64,000 nt of DNA from Mycobacterium triplex. GTDB taxonomy: Bacteria > Actinomycetota > Actinomycetes > Mycobacteriales > Mycobacteriaceae. The stretch lies in NCBI RefSeq assembly GCF_000689255.1, contig NZ_HG964446.1:821330-885329 (forward strand), written 5' to 3'. The notes below the pieces were generated by a model that did not search any database, was not told the DNA's origin, and saw only the letters and a program-made list of their open reading frames with translations. Made by a program: the position numbers and the translations under genes. Of the stretch, positions 9,643-17,977 are shown piece by piece. The first letter of the stretch is position 1, and every line of letters begins with the position of its first letter.

Positions 9643-10604
9643 CGCTGGTGGTCGAGGAGACTCAGACCACGGCCCCCCAAGTGTCATCACAGAATGCCTT
9701 GGCGCCCTGGCATATTCGCGCGGGCGCGGTCGCGGTCGACGTCCTGCCCGCCGGCGCCGTGGCGACGACGATGGCGTTGGTGTCGTTCACCGTGCCGCCG
9801 CGGGGCGGGTGGTGGTGGCTGAGCAGCTGCGTGCTCGGGATCGCGATCCTGGCCCTGTTGGTCAACCGGTTGCTGCTGCCCACCATCTACGGATGGAGCC
9901 TGGGCCGGGCACTGTTCGGCATCTCGGTGGTGCACCGCGACGGTACGGTCATCGGCGCCTGGGGTCTGCTGCTGCGGGATCTGGCCCATCTGCTCGACAC
10001 CGTGTCGGTGGTGGGATGGCTTTGGCCGCTGTGGGATTCGCAGCGGCGCACCTTCGCCGACATGCTGTTGCGCACCGAGGTGCGATGCGCGGAAACGCCG
10101 CGGCCCGACATTCGGCGGTGGACGATCGGCACGGTGCTGACCGCGACCGTACTGTGCGTGGCGGGCGTCGCGGTGAGCTATGCGGTGGTGTACACCCGCG
10201 ATCGGGCGACCGATCAAACGCGGGCCCAGATCGCGATCCAGGGGCCGAAGATCGTCGCGCAGATGCTGACCTACGACCCGAAGACACTCGCCGACGATTT
10301 CAAGCGGGCACAGTCGCTGGCGACCGACAGCTACCGGGGGCCGCTCAAGGCGCAGCAGGACATCGTCCAGAAGGGAAACCCGGTCATCAACGAATACTGG
10401 GTGACCGACGGCTCGATCGAATCATCGTCGCCGGATCGGGCGACGATGCTGTTGTTCATGCAGGGGCGCCGCGGCGCCGCGCCCGAGGAACGCTACATCA
10501 CCGCGACGGTGCGGGTGAATTTCGTCAAGGACGCCGGCGGCCATTGGCTGGTCGACAACCTCACCGTGCTGACCAAACCGAAGCCGCCGGGGAACGGAAA
10601 ATGA
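9639..10604 (+). CDS. RDD-domain Mce1-associated membrane protein (Rv0176-like)
   Basis: 321 residues from GTG 9639, which overlaps the previous stop (GTGA). The same frame is open further upstream, but that part is only the shadow of the preceding gene. Residues about 20-150 form an RDD domain (conserved Arg near 27 and Asp near 34, two membrane helices, and the R-R-T-F-A-D-M-L end motif). A third membrane helix at about 165-187 is followed by a Mam-type extracytoplasmic domain. This RDD plus Mam fusion is the known arrangement after mce1F. Confidence 0.88.
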   Translation: MTLVVEETQTTAPQVSSQNALAPWHIRAGAVAVDVLPAGAVATTMALVSFTVPPRGGWWWLSSCVLGIAILALLVNRLLLPTIYGWSLGRALFGISVVHRDGTVIGAWGLLLRDLAHLLDTVSVVGWLWPLWDSQRRTFADMLLRTEVRCAETPRPDIRRWTIGTVLTATVLCVAGVAVSYAVVYTRDRATDQTRAQIAIQGPKIVAQMLTYDPKTLADDFKRAQSLATDSYRGPLKAQQDIVQKGNPVINEYWVTDGSIESSSPDRATMLLFMQGRRGAAPEERYITATVRVNFVKDAGGHWLVDNLTVLTKPKPPGNGK

Positions 10605-11158
10605 GCCCCCGCCGCAAGTTTGAGCCGGGTCAGGGCGCGCTGCTCGTCGAGCCGGATCCGCGGACGCAGCGCCGGGCCTGGGGGTTGCCGGTGGCCGGCA
10701 CCGTCGCCGCGGTGTTGACGACGGCGGCGATCACACTGGCCACCCTGATGCTGATCTCCCACGAATCCCGTGAGCACGCCGCATCCAAGGACCGCGAGGT
10801 GCTCAGCTACGTGACGGGGTTCATGACGCAGTTCACCTCGCTGGATCCCTACCACGCGAACGACTACGTGATGCGGATAATGGCCCAGGCGACAGGCGAT
10901 TTCGCCAAGCAGTACCACGACAAGGCCAACGAGATCCTGCTGCAGGTCGCCCGGGCGGAACCCGCGACCGGCAGCATCCTCGGGGCGGCCGTGGAACGGT
11001 GGAACGACGACGGCAGCGTCACCGTGATGGTGGCAACCGAAGTCACGTCCAAGTCGCCGGATCAAAAGCAGGTGTTCGAGAACACCAACCGTTGGACGGC
11101 AACTGCTACGCGGGAAGGGAATCAGTGGAAGATAAGCAGCCTGCTGCAGGTGATCTGA
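10601..11158 (+). CDS. Mce1-associated membrane protein (Rv0177-like)
   Basis: 185 residues from ATG 10601, overlapping the previous stop as ATGA. A basic N-terminus, one membrane helix (about 30-52) and an extracytoplasmic Mam domain of about 130 residues. The length fits the Rv0177 family. Such proteins are thought to stabilise Mce complexes, as shown for the relative OmamA. No catalytic motif is visible. Confidence 0.87.
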   Translation: MSPRRKFEPGQGALLVEPDPRTQRRAWGLPVAGTVAAVLTTAAITLATLMLISHESREHAASKDREVLSYVTGFMTQFTSLDPYHANDYVMRIMAQATGDFAKQYHDKANEILLQVARAEPATGSILGAAVERWNDDGSVTVMVATEVTSKSPDQKQVFENTNRWTATATREGNQWKISSLLQVI

Positions 11159-11811
11159 CCGCCGACGACACCGCTGACCACGACGAAAACACCTCTACGG
11201 CAGCGGAATCCGACGCGGCGGAGTCGGACGAAGCCGGGGACACCGACGAGTCGGCGACCGCTCCCGCACCGGGCGGTCGCACGCGGCGCAAACTGCTGGC
11301 CGGCAAATGGATGGCCATCGTCGTCGTGGTGGCCGCACTACTTTTCGTCGGCTCCGCGGCATTCGCGGGCGCGGCCATGCAGCCCTATCTGGCCGACCGT
11401 GCCACGGCGACAACCAAGCTCAACGTGGCCCGCACCGCGGCCAACGCGATCACGACGCTGTGGACCTACACGCCGGAGAACATGGACAGCCTCGCCGACC
11501 GCGCGTCGCGCTACCTCAGCGGCGATTTCGAGGCCCAGTACCGCAAATTCGTCGACGCCATCGTCGCCCCGAACAAGCAAGCCAAGATCAGCAACAGCAC
11601 CCTGGTCACCGGCGCGGCGGTCGAATCGCTGGACGGCCCGAACGCGGTTGTGATCGTGTACACCAACACCACCTCGACGAGCCCGCTGACCAAGAACATC
11701 CCGGCGCTGAAGTACCTGTCCTATCGACTGTTCATGAAGCGCGCGAACGGGCGCTGGATGGTGACCAGGATGACAACCGTCACTTCGCTGGATCTCACGC
11801 CGCATCCGTAA
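11125..11811 (+). CDS. Mce1-associated membrane protein (Rv0178-like)
   Basis: 228 residues from GTG 11125. I chose this start because GGGAAGGGA lies just upstream and because earlier in-frame sequence is inside the previous gene (34-base overlap). The N-terminal 50 residues are acidic and Ser/Thr/Asp-rich; one membrane helix lies at about 62-84; a Mam domain follows. It is the last of the four Mce-associated genes of the operon. Confidence 0.85.
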   Translation: MEDKQPAAGDLTADDTADHDENTSTAAESDAAESDEAGDTDESATAPAPGGRTRRKLLAGKWMAIVVVVAALLFVGSAAFAGAAMQPYLADRATATTKLNVARTAANAITTLWTYTPENMDSLADRASRYLSGDFEAQYRKFVDAIVAPNKQAKISNSTLVTGAAVESLDGPNAVVIVYTNTTSTSPLTKNIPALKYLSYRLFMKRANGRWMVTRMTTVTSLDLTPHP

Positions 11812-11849
11812 CCCGGCCGAACCGAGACCGCCGAAATATACTCCACCCC

Positions 11850-12536
11850 GTGGCCGCCACGTCGCCGGTAACCGAGCGATCGACCGTTGCGGCGCTGTTG
11901 CTGCTGACTTTTGCCACCGGCCTGGCCGACTCGCTCAGTATCTTGGTCCTCGGTCACGTGTTCGTCGCCAACATGACGGGCAACGTGATCTTCCTCGGCT
12001 TCTGGCTCGCCCCGCGCACCAGCATCGACCTGACCGCGGTGTCGGTGGCCCTGCCCACGTTCGTCATCACCACCATCCTCAGCGGCCGGTTGTCACGACA
12101 TTTCGGTGACCGGGCCCGGCAATGGATCACCACCGTGCTGGCAGCGGAAATCGTTCTGCTGCTTACCTTGTCGATCCTGGCCGGTGCGGGCGTGCTGCAC
12201 TATCACGACAACACCAAGCTGATCATGATCGGCTTCTTGACGGTGACGTTCGGTCTGCAGCATTCCAGCGCTCGCCAGTTCGGCATCCAAGAGCTGTCCA
12301 CCACCGTGTTGACGTCGACGATCGTCAGCCTCGGGCTGGACAGCCGACTGGCCGGCGGCACCGGCGAGCGCCAAAAGCTGCGCTTCAGTGTGATTTTCAC
12401 GATGTGTGCCGGCGCGTTTCTCGGCGCGACGCTGTCGCGGTTCTTCATCGCTCCGGTGTTCACGCTCACGGCGGCCGTGGTGGCAACCAGCCTGCTGATC
12501 TTCCGGTACGGTCCGGCCGAGGCGACGGTTAGTTAA
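11850..12536 (+). CDS. DUF1275 (YoaK-type) multi-pass membrane protein
   Basis: 228 residues from GTG 11850; upstream in-frame codons overlap the previous gene and do not look like protein. The family hallmark is present: a glycine/aspartate stretch G-L-A-D-S followed by V-F-V-A-N-M-T-G-N-V near the N-terminus. Six or so hydrophobic helices. The function of the family is unknown; a transport role is presumed. The gene starts 38 bases after the Mce-associated genes on the same strand, so read-through is possible. It has no counterpart at this place in M. tuberculosis. Its end overlaps the convergent lprO gene by 8 bases. Confidence 0.85.
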   Translation: MAATSPVTERSTVAALLLLTFATGLADSLSILVLGHVFVANMTGNVIFLGFWLAPRTSIDLTAVSVALPTFVITTILSGRLSRHFGDRARQWITTVLAAEIVLLLTLSILAGAGVLHYHDNTKLIMIGFLTVTFGLQHSSARQFGIQELSTTVLTSTIVSLGLDSRLAGGTGERQKLRFSVIFTMCAGAFLGATLSRFFIAPVFTLTAAVVATSLLIFRYGPAEATVS

Positions 12537-13611
12537 AGGCCAGCCAGCTGGGCAGGGCGCGCTCGTGGGAGTCGCAGAGCACCTGCCGGGTGTCGCAGGA
12601 GCCACGCGGTGAACCCGCGCCGGCCCACATCCCGCCGGTGTCGCGACGCAGCACGATCGCCGACGACCCACCGCCATCCAGCAGGATCGCGGTGTCGCTG
12701 CCCAGACCGCGGAACAGGTCCTGCATGTTGTCCGGGGTGTAGCTGCCGCCCTCGAAGATGTACATCTCGTCGCGCTGCTTCACGTAGGCCAGGGCCGTGC
12801 GCGCCGCGCTGGGGCCGCCGTCGTGCAGCTGCTGGGTCTGGCCGGGGCCCAGCAGCCCGATCCCGGATACCGCGACGAACTTCTCGTTCTTGTTCAGCAA
12901 GTCGGCGACCACCGGGGTGGCGGCGTCGTAGTCATTCTTGCCGCGTGGCCACACCACGTACGGCGCACCGCCGGTCGGCAGGATCATCGTCGTCAGCGAC
13001 GACCAGCTCTCCCCGCCGCCGGAAAGTCCTTGCTTGCCGGGGTAGGCCACGGTCCCGGTGACGGCCTGGTTGGCGCGACCCTGCCCGTTGGTGTTGTCCA
13101 CGAACGCGCCCAGCGGTGAGCTGCAGCCGGTCTGACGCCACGAACCGGCCTTCTGGCCGCGCACGTCAAAGAAGTTGGCGTTGATCGCGATGGTCGGCTG
13201 CCCCAACCGTTGCCACGCCTGCAGCGGCGCGTACAGCTCGGAGGCCTGCCACAACCCCTCGCCGGTGCGGGCCCCGGGGTTGTTCTCGCATCGCGCCTGA
13301 ACCCCGCGGTGCGTGTCGACCAGCAGGTGCGGCGCCAGGCGTCCGGACGCGTTCTTGATGATCATCAAATGCCCGCCGTTGTTCATCTCGTACCACCGCC
13401 CGCTGGCGTCCATCAGCGGCGTGGGGTGGCCGGGGCCGAAGTTGTAGACCAGATACGAGCCCTTGGTGGCGCCGATCGCGCTCGCGAGCGCTTCGCGGCC
13501 GTCGGCGGCGTGGGCGACGGGCGGCGCGACGGTGCTGGTCAACAGGGCGCAGGCGAACACCGTCGTGAGGCCGGCCGCCAGTCGGCGCAGCCTGGCGCGT
13601 CGAGTCTGCAC
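12529..13611 (-). CDS. lprO: LprO-like secreted phosphodiester glycosidase family protein
   Basis: 360 residues from GTG 13611, preceded by GAAAGGG. The N-terminus is a secretion signal with probable cleavage after A-H-A at residue 35. The M. tuberculosis relative is called a lipoprotein, but the only nearby cysteine (21) is in a poor lipobox, so ordinary export is more likely here. The motifs A-I-N-A-N-F-F and L-L-D-G-G-G-S-S (Asp about 312) are those of the NAGPA/phosphodiester glycosidase domain, which removes sugar-phosphate caps or acts on exopolysaccharide. The substrate is unknown. Confidence 0.8.
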   Translation of the reverse strand: MQTRRARLRRLAAGLTTVFACALLTSTVAPPVAHAADGREALASAIGATKGSYLVYNFGPGHPTPLMDASGRWYEMNNGGHLMIIKNASGRLAPHLLVDTHRGVQARCENNPGARTGEGLWQASELYAPLQAWQRLGQPTIAINANFFDVRGQKAGSWRQTGCSSPLGAFVDNTNGQGRANQAVTGTVAYPGKQGLSGGGESWSSLTTMILPTGGAPYVVWPRGKNDYDAATPVVADLLNKNEKFVAVSGIGLLGPGQTQQLHDGGPSAARTALAYVKQRDEMYIFEGGSYTPDNMQDLFRGLGSDTAILLDGGGSSAIVLRRDTGGMWAGAGSPRGSCDTRQVLCDSHERALPSWLAFN

Positions 13612-13717
13612 GGCAGCCCTTTCGGCCCTGATGTGGATGCAACATTCACAGCATCAGTCACATTGGCCTCACTGTCAACATAAATAACAAACGTGTGACA
13701 CTTGGGCCGCGCCCGAA

Positions 13718-15142
13718 TTACGTTTGCTCGCTTACACTTTCGGGATCAGACTCGGCGGCGTCCGCATCGCCGGATTTCGCATCCGTCGATCTACCCGAAC
13801 TCTCGTGCTTGTTGCCGATGCGCGCCTTGTGCTGCGATTGGTGCACCTCGGCGATCGCGACCCCGATGGCTCCCGGAATCCGGTGGAATCCGCTGCGGTC
13901 GTAGATGCGTGTGACGATGCCGCCGACCAGCAGGCCGATCACCAGTCCGATGGACGTCATCCACAACGCCTGCGAGAGGCCGGCCGCACCGTCGCCGTTG
14001 AGATACAACAGCGACCGCACGCCGAGGAACACCTGGTGCATCGGCTCGAACTCGGCCAGCCAGCGGAAGAACGGCGGCACCGCCTCCAGCGGGACGGTGG
14101 CGCCCGCCGACGGCAACCCCAAGATTACGAAGACCAGCATGCTGAACAGCAACCCCATCGAACCCAGCACCGCGATCAGCGAACTGGACGTCGCGCCCAC
14201 CGCGACGATCGCGAAGACGCCATAGGCCCACAACTGCCAGCCGAGCTGAATCGGCATACCGAGTCCATGGGCGATGGCCATGTAGACACCGGACGTCACC
14301 AGTGCCAGCACCAGCATGATTCCCCACTTCACCAACAGGGTGCGGAAGCGAGAGATGTTGGCTTGCTCGGCAAATCGATACACCGGACCCCACTCGGCCG
14401 GCACATACCCGAGCAGTGAGTCCACCAACGTGGACACGACGATGCTGCCGGTAAAGCCGGCCAGCAGTAACAACAGGGCGTAGTAGAACGCCGACAGTCC
14501 GTTGCCCGTGCCGTTGGGCAGCGGGTTGTACACGGCCGACTTGATATCGATCGGGCTGGCCAGTCCGGCCTGCGACGCCCCCGTCAGCGGCGCATTGCCG
14601 GTCTGCTGCGCGACTTGAGACGAAAGATACTGTCCCACTTTGGTATTAGCGGCGGCCATGGCCTGGTTCAGGGTCTGCCCGGCGATGCTGGCGCCCAGCG
14701 TGCCCGCACGCGGGTTGGTGAAGATCGTGACCGAGGGCCGCTCGGCCTTGGTGGGCATCACAGCGCTCTCGCCGTACTCGCGCAAACTCGAGGAGAACGT
14801 GGGCGGAATCACCAACTCGCCGTACGCCTGTGCCCGGTCCAGCAGCCGTTTGGCCTCGTCGTGGGAGACCACCCGGACGTCGAACTTGTTCTTGTCCAGC
14901 GCGGCGACCAGGCCGTCGACGATCTTCGGGCCCGCGGTCCCGGCGTCCTCGTTCACCACCGCGATCGGGAAATGGCGCAGGTTGGTGGTCGGGTTCAAGA
15001 TGCCGCCGAGATACAGCGCACACAGCGCCGACATCAGGGCGAGTGTGGCGCCGATCGGCAACGCCCAAAACTTGACTGTTTTCAGTGCTTTTACGTCGCG
15101 CTTTGGGTTCGGCACCGCGTGCCGCGGCTGCGCTTTCGACAT
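13718..15142 (-). CDS. YhgE/Pip-like (ABC-2 type) membrane protein (Rv0180c-like)
   Basis: 474 residues from ATG 15142. One membrane helix near residue 30 is followed by a large extracytoplasmic domain beginning P-I-A-V-V-N-E-D-A-G, typical of YhgE/Pip and DUF3533 proteins. Five or six membrane helices lie from about residue 225 to 425, and the tail is Ser/Asp-rich. The arrangement is that of ABC-2 type membrane subunits, but no ATPase gene is next to it. It is the middle gene of the minus-strand set pirin, this gene, lprO. The function is not established. Confidence 0.78.
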   Translation of the reverse strand: MSKAQPRHAVPNPKRDVKALKTVKFWALPIGATLALMSALCALYLGGILNPTTNLRHFPIAVVNEDAGTAGPKIVDGLVAALDKNKFDVRVVSHDEAKRLLDRAQAYGELVIPPTFSSSLREYGESAVMPTKAERPSVTIFTNPRAGTLGASIAGQTLNQAMAAANTKVGQYLSSQVAQQTGNAPLTGASQAGLASPIDIKSAVYNPLPNGTGNGLSAFYYALLLLLAGFTGSIVVSTLVDSLLGYVPAEWGPVYRFAEQANISRFRTLLVKWGIMLVLALVTSGVYMAIAHGLGMPIQLGWQLWAYGVFAIVAVGATSSSLIAVLGSMGLLFSMLVFVILGLPSAGATVPLEAVPPFFRWLAEFEPMHQVFLGVRSLLYLNGDGAAGLSQALWMTSIGLVIGLLVGGIVTRIYDRSGFHRIPGAIGVAIAEVHQSQHKARIGNKHESSGRSTDAKSGDADAAESDPESVSEQT

Positions 15143-15168
15143 GCCGGCTCCTGTCTGTCATGCCCACT

Positions 15169-15897
15169 CTATTTGTTCTGGCCACCCAATTCCGCGTGCA
15201 TCTCCCAGATCAGCAGGTCAGTCGGCGCGCTTGCCGTCAGTCGCCGACCGTCGGTGTCGGTGAGCCGGACGGCATCCCCGTCGGCGAGTTCGCCGACCCC
15301 TTCCAGAGTGACCCGGCCGCGGGGCACGAAGACGTGCAGAAACGGGGCGGCGGGTGCGACGACGGAGTCGTCGGGTTGCAGCCGCGCGGCGTGTAGTGCC
15401 GCACCGCGGTTGTGCAGCGAGATGGCCGCGTCGCGCCCCGGAATGCCCGAGGCGATGGTCACAAGTTCGGCACCGATGTGGCCGATCTCATGCTGTTGGT
15501 AGCCGGGGGAGATGCCCGATTCGTCGGGGATGACCCACATCTGCACGAAATGCACTGGCTGCGTGGCGGAATCGTTTTTCTCCGAATGCAGGATCCCGCT
15601 GCCCGCCGACATGCGTTGCGCCAGGCCCGGATAGATCACACCGTGGTTGCCGGCCGAATCCTGGTGTGTCAATACGCCTTCCAGCACCCACGTGACGATC
15701 TCCATATCGCGGTGCGGGTGCGTGTCGAATCCGCTGTGGGGCGCCACGACGTCGTCGTTGTTCACCACCAGCAACCCGTGGTGGGTGTTGTCCGGCTCGT
15801 AGTGGTCGCCGAACGAGAACGAATGTCTGGATGTCAGCCACGGCGTTGTGGTGACGGCCCGATCCGTCGCGCGCCGAATCTCGGAGATGGCAGGCAT
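15169..15897 (-). CDS. Pirin family protein
   Basis: 242 residues from ATG 15897. Bicupin fold; the metal-binding set of pirins is complete: His60 and His62 in H-P-H-R-D, then His104 and Glu106 in I-L-H-S-E. Bacterial pirins bind iron and include quercetin-2,3-dioxygenases and enzyme or redox modulators; the substrate cannot be told from sequence. It lies 26 bases upstream of the membrane gene ending at 13718 and is probably co-transcribed with it. It corresponds to Rv0181c. Confidence 0.9.
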   Translation of the reverse strand: MPAISEIRRATDRAVTTTPWLTSRHSFSFGDHYEPDNTHHGLLVVNNDDVVAPHSGFDTHPHRDMEIVTWVLEGVLTHQDSAGNHGVIYPGLAQRMSAGSGILHSEKNDSATQPVHFVQMWVIPDESGISPGYQQHEIGHIGAELVTIASGIPGRDAAISLHNRGAALHAARLQPDDSVVAPAAPFLHVFVPRGRVTLEGVGELADGDAVRLTDTDGRRLTASAPTDLLIWEMHAELGGQNK

Positions 15898-15910
15898 GAC
15901 ATCAGGGTAA

Positions 15911-16774
15911 TCACACCGCGACGCCGAGCAGGCCCTGCACGTGCTGCAGCGCGTCGTCGAGTGCTGCCAGCGTCAATCCGGCCGAGCCGCCCAGATGGAT
16001 CTCGATTTGGTATTCCGGCTGCGCGTGCCGGCCGAAAATCGGCAGCACGACGAATTCCGTTGACGTCAAATCTTTTTCGAGCGTATCGGTGATCGATTGC
16101 AGGGTCACCATTGTCATCAGCGTGGTGAGCTGCCGGGTGATCTGCGCGGTGGGCTCCAGCGACGCCAGCACCCCGGCCAGCCGGTGGTGCAGGGACTGAT
16201 GCGTGTCGTCGAACCGCCACGCGCCGTAGCCACGGGCGCGGATGTCGGCTAGAACCCGTTGCTGCTGTGCGATTTCGGCGCGGGTCAGCCGCGGCATCAC
16301 CCGTTGCAGCCAGGCCTGCACGAAATCGTCGTCGCGCCATGCCATCGCTACCAGCCCGAACGGCGGATCGATCGGGAAGCGCTGGCCGACGGCATGCCCG
16401 CCGTCGGTGCCATGCCCCACCGCGTCGACGGTGGTCAGGTGCCGGGCGCCGATCCGCGACATCGAACAGCCCGCGCCGAGGGTGTGGTGCAAAAACGTGA
16501 GGGCTTCGCGGCCGCGGTCCAGCAACGGGAACTGTTTTCGCAGCCCGTGCACCAGCCCGAACAATCCGCTGCCCAGGCAATAGCGGCGATCCCCGCGCCG
16601 GGTGACCCAGGACCGGCGCTCCAGCTCGGCCAGCACCAGCGCGCAGGTCGAGGTGCTGATCCCGCACGTCTTCGCCAGCTCCGCTGAGGTTCGCCCATCC
16701 GGCGAACCCGCCAGCGTGGCAAGCACATCCATCACCCGAGCGGTGGGCGGCGACTTGGCGGTTGACGTACCCAT
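15911..16774 (-). CDS. IclR-family transcriptional regulator
   Basis: 287 residues with ATG 16774 as start, preceded by GGGAG; the open frame extends to 16939 but that part lies inside the divergent gene. The N-terminal winged helix-turn-helix (about residues 10-60) contains S-A-E-L-A-K-T-C-G-I-S-T-S-T-C. The C-terminal part is a ligand-binding domain of IclR type. It is divergent from the dehydrogenase gene at 16838, with two palindromes in the 63-base gap, which suggests that it controls that gene and itself. No counterpart is present between pirin and sigG in M. tuberculosis. Confidence 0.8.
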   Translation of the reverse strand: MGTSTAKSPPTARVMDVLATLAGSPDGRTSAELAKTCGISTSTCALVLAELERRSWVTRRGDRRYCLGSGLFGLVHGLRKQFPLLDRGREALTFLHHTLGAGCSMSRIGARHLTTVDAVGHGTDGGHAVGQRFPIDPPFGLVAMAWRDDDFVQAWLQRVMPRLTRAEIAQQQRVLADIRARGYGAWRFDDTHQSLHHRLAGVLASLEPTAQITRQLTTLMTMVTLQSITDTLEKDLTSTEFVVLPIFGRHAQPEYQIEIHLGGSAGLTLAALDDALQHVQGLLGVAV

Positions 16775-16802
16775 GCGCGGCTCCCTAGCATCCGTCCAAA
16801 AT

Positions 16803-16828
16803 GTAAGACTTACTGTCCTAATATTAGG
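16803..16828. promoter_or_regulatory. Twin palindromes in the IclR/dehydrogenase divergent gap (candidate operator)
   Basis: GTAAG-A-CTTAC at 16803-16813 and CCTAATATTAGG at 16817-16828 are both perfect inverted repeats, 3 bases apart. They lie in an AT-rich patch between the divergent starts 16774 and 16838. The second overlaps the AGGAG ribosome site (16826-16830) of the plus-strand gene, so a bound regulator would block expression. Confidence 0.65.
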
Positions 16829-16837
16829 AGAATAGCC

Positions 16838-17977
16838 GTGCTGAAGGTGGGAGTCTGGGGGCCGGGTTCGATGGGCGTCATCGCCCTGCGAGGCGTGATC
16901 GACCACCCCGAGCTGGAACTGACCGATCTCGTCGTGCACAGCGACGCCAAAGCGGGTCGCGACGCCGGAGAGCTGTGCGGCATCGCTCCGGTTGGTGTGG
17001 TGGCCACCCGGGATCCGGGGCCGATGCTCGCCGGCGATGCGGACGCGGTGGTGTATGCCGCCGGCGCGAACCTGCGGCCGCTGGAGGCCGTGGCGGACAT
17101 GGTGTCGATTCTGCGGGCCGGCAAGAACGTGGTGTCGTGTTCGGTGGTGCCGCTGGTCTTTCCCGACGCCGTCGACGCGGCGTTCACCGATCCGCTGCGC
17201 CAGGCGGCTCTCGAGGGCGGGGTGTCGTTCTTCACCACCGGCATCGACTCCGGGTTCGCCAATGATGTTCTGCCGCTGGTGCTTACCGGAGTGTCGCGGG
17301 TCATCGAGTCGGTGCGGGTGACGGAAATGTTCAACTACGCCACCTACCCGGACCAGTCCGCGGTGTACGAGATCCTCGGCTTCGGCAAGCCGCCGGAGTA
17401 CCAGGCGTTCGCCGCCCAGCCGGGAATATTCACCTTCGGCTGGGGTCCGGTGCTACACCAGCTCGCCGCGGGGCTGGGCGTCGAGATCGACAACATCGAG
17501 GAGAGCAACGAACGCGTCCCCGCCACCGAGTCGTTCGACACCCCCACCGGGCGCATCGAGGCGGGGACGATCGCGGCGATGCGCTCGACGCTGACCGGAT
17601 ATGTCGGGGGCAAGCCAACTTTCGTCGTCGACCACGTGACCCGGATGCGCGACGACCTCGCACCGGACTGGCCCCAACCGCACATCAGCCTCGCGCCGAA
17701 GGACCTCGGCTTCGGACTGGCTTCGGGCCGCGGCGTCTATCGCGTCGAGATCGACGGCTCGCCGAGCATGCGATGCGAATTCGAGATGGCCGAGGACCAC
17801 GACCACGATCTGGGTGCGCGTATCGCCGGTTCCTCGCGGATGGTCAACGCCATCCCGGCGGTATGCGCGGCCGCGCCGGGACTGCTGTCCGCACTCGACC
17901 TGCCGCTGATCACCGGCGCCGGCCTGGTCCGTTCGGTCCCAGGCCCGTCACCGGACAGCCGTCTAGTTGGTCGCTGA
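16838..17977 (+). CDS. DapB-like NAD(P)-dependent dehydrogenase family protein
   Basis: 379 residues from GTG 16838, with AGGAG 7 bases upstream. The N-terminal Rossmann fold starts with G-V-W-G-P-G-S-M-G (GxGxxG at residues 8-13). The overall layout is that of mycobacterial dihydrodipicolinate-reductase-like proteins related to 2,4-diaminopentanoate dehydrogenase. It is not the housekeeping DapB, which is shorter. The substrate, presumably an amine, imine or ketone intermediate, is unknown. Its 3' end overlaps the convergent transporter gene by 15 bases. Confidence 0.72.
   Translation: MLKVGVWGPGSMGVIALRGVIDHPELELTDLVVHSDAKAGRDAGELCGIAPVGVVATRDPGPMLAGDADAVVYAAGANLRPLEAVADMVSILRAGKNVVSCSVVPLVFPDAVDAAFTDPLRQAALEGGVSFFTTGIDSGFANDVLPLVLTGVSRVIESVRVTEMFNYATYPDQSAVYEILGFGKPPEYQAFAAQPGIFTFGWGPVLHQLAAGLGVEIDNIEESNERVPATESFDTPTGRIEAGTIAAMRSTLTGYVGGKPTFVVDHVTRMRDDLAPDWPQPHISLAPKDLGFGLASGRGVYRVEIDGSPSMRCEFEMAEDHDHDLGARIAGSSRMVNAIPAVCAAAPGLLSALDLPLITGAGLVRSVPGPSPDSRLVGR

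Noticed and set aside
13612-13717. Promoter for lprO with TTGACA (minus strand, 13673-13678)
   Set aside because: The matching -10 element (GATGCT) is weak, so I did not list it as a feature.
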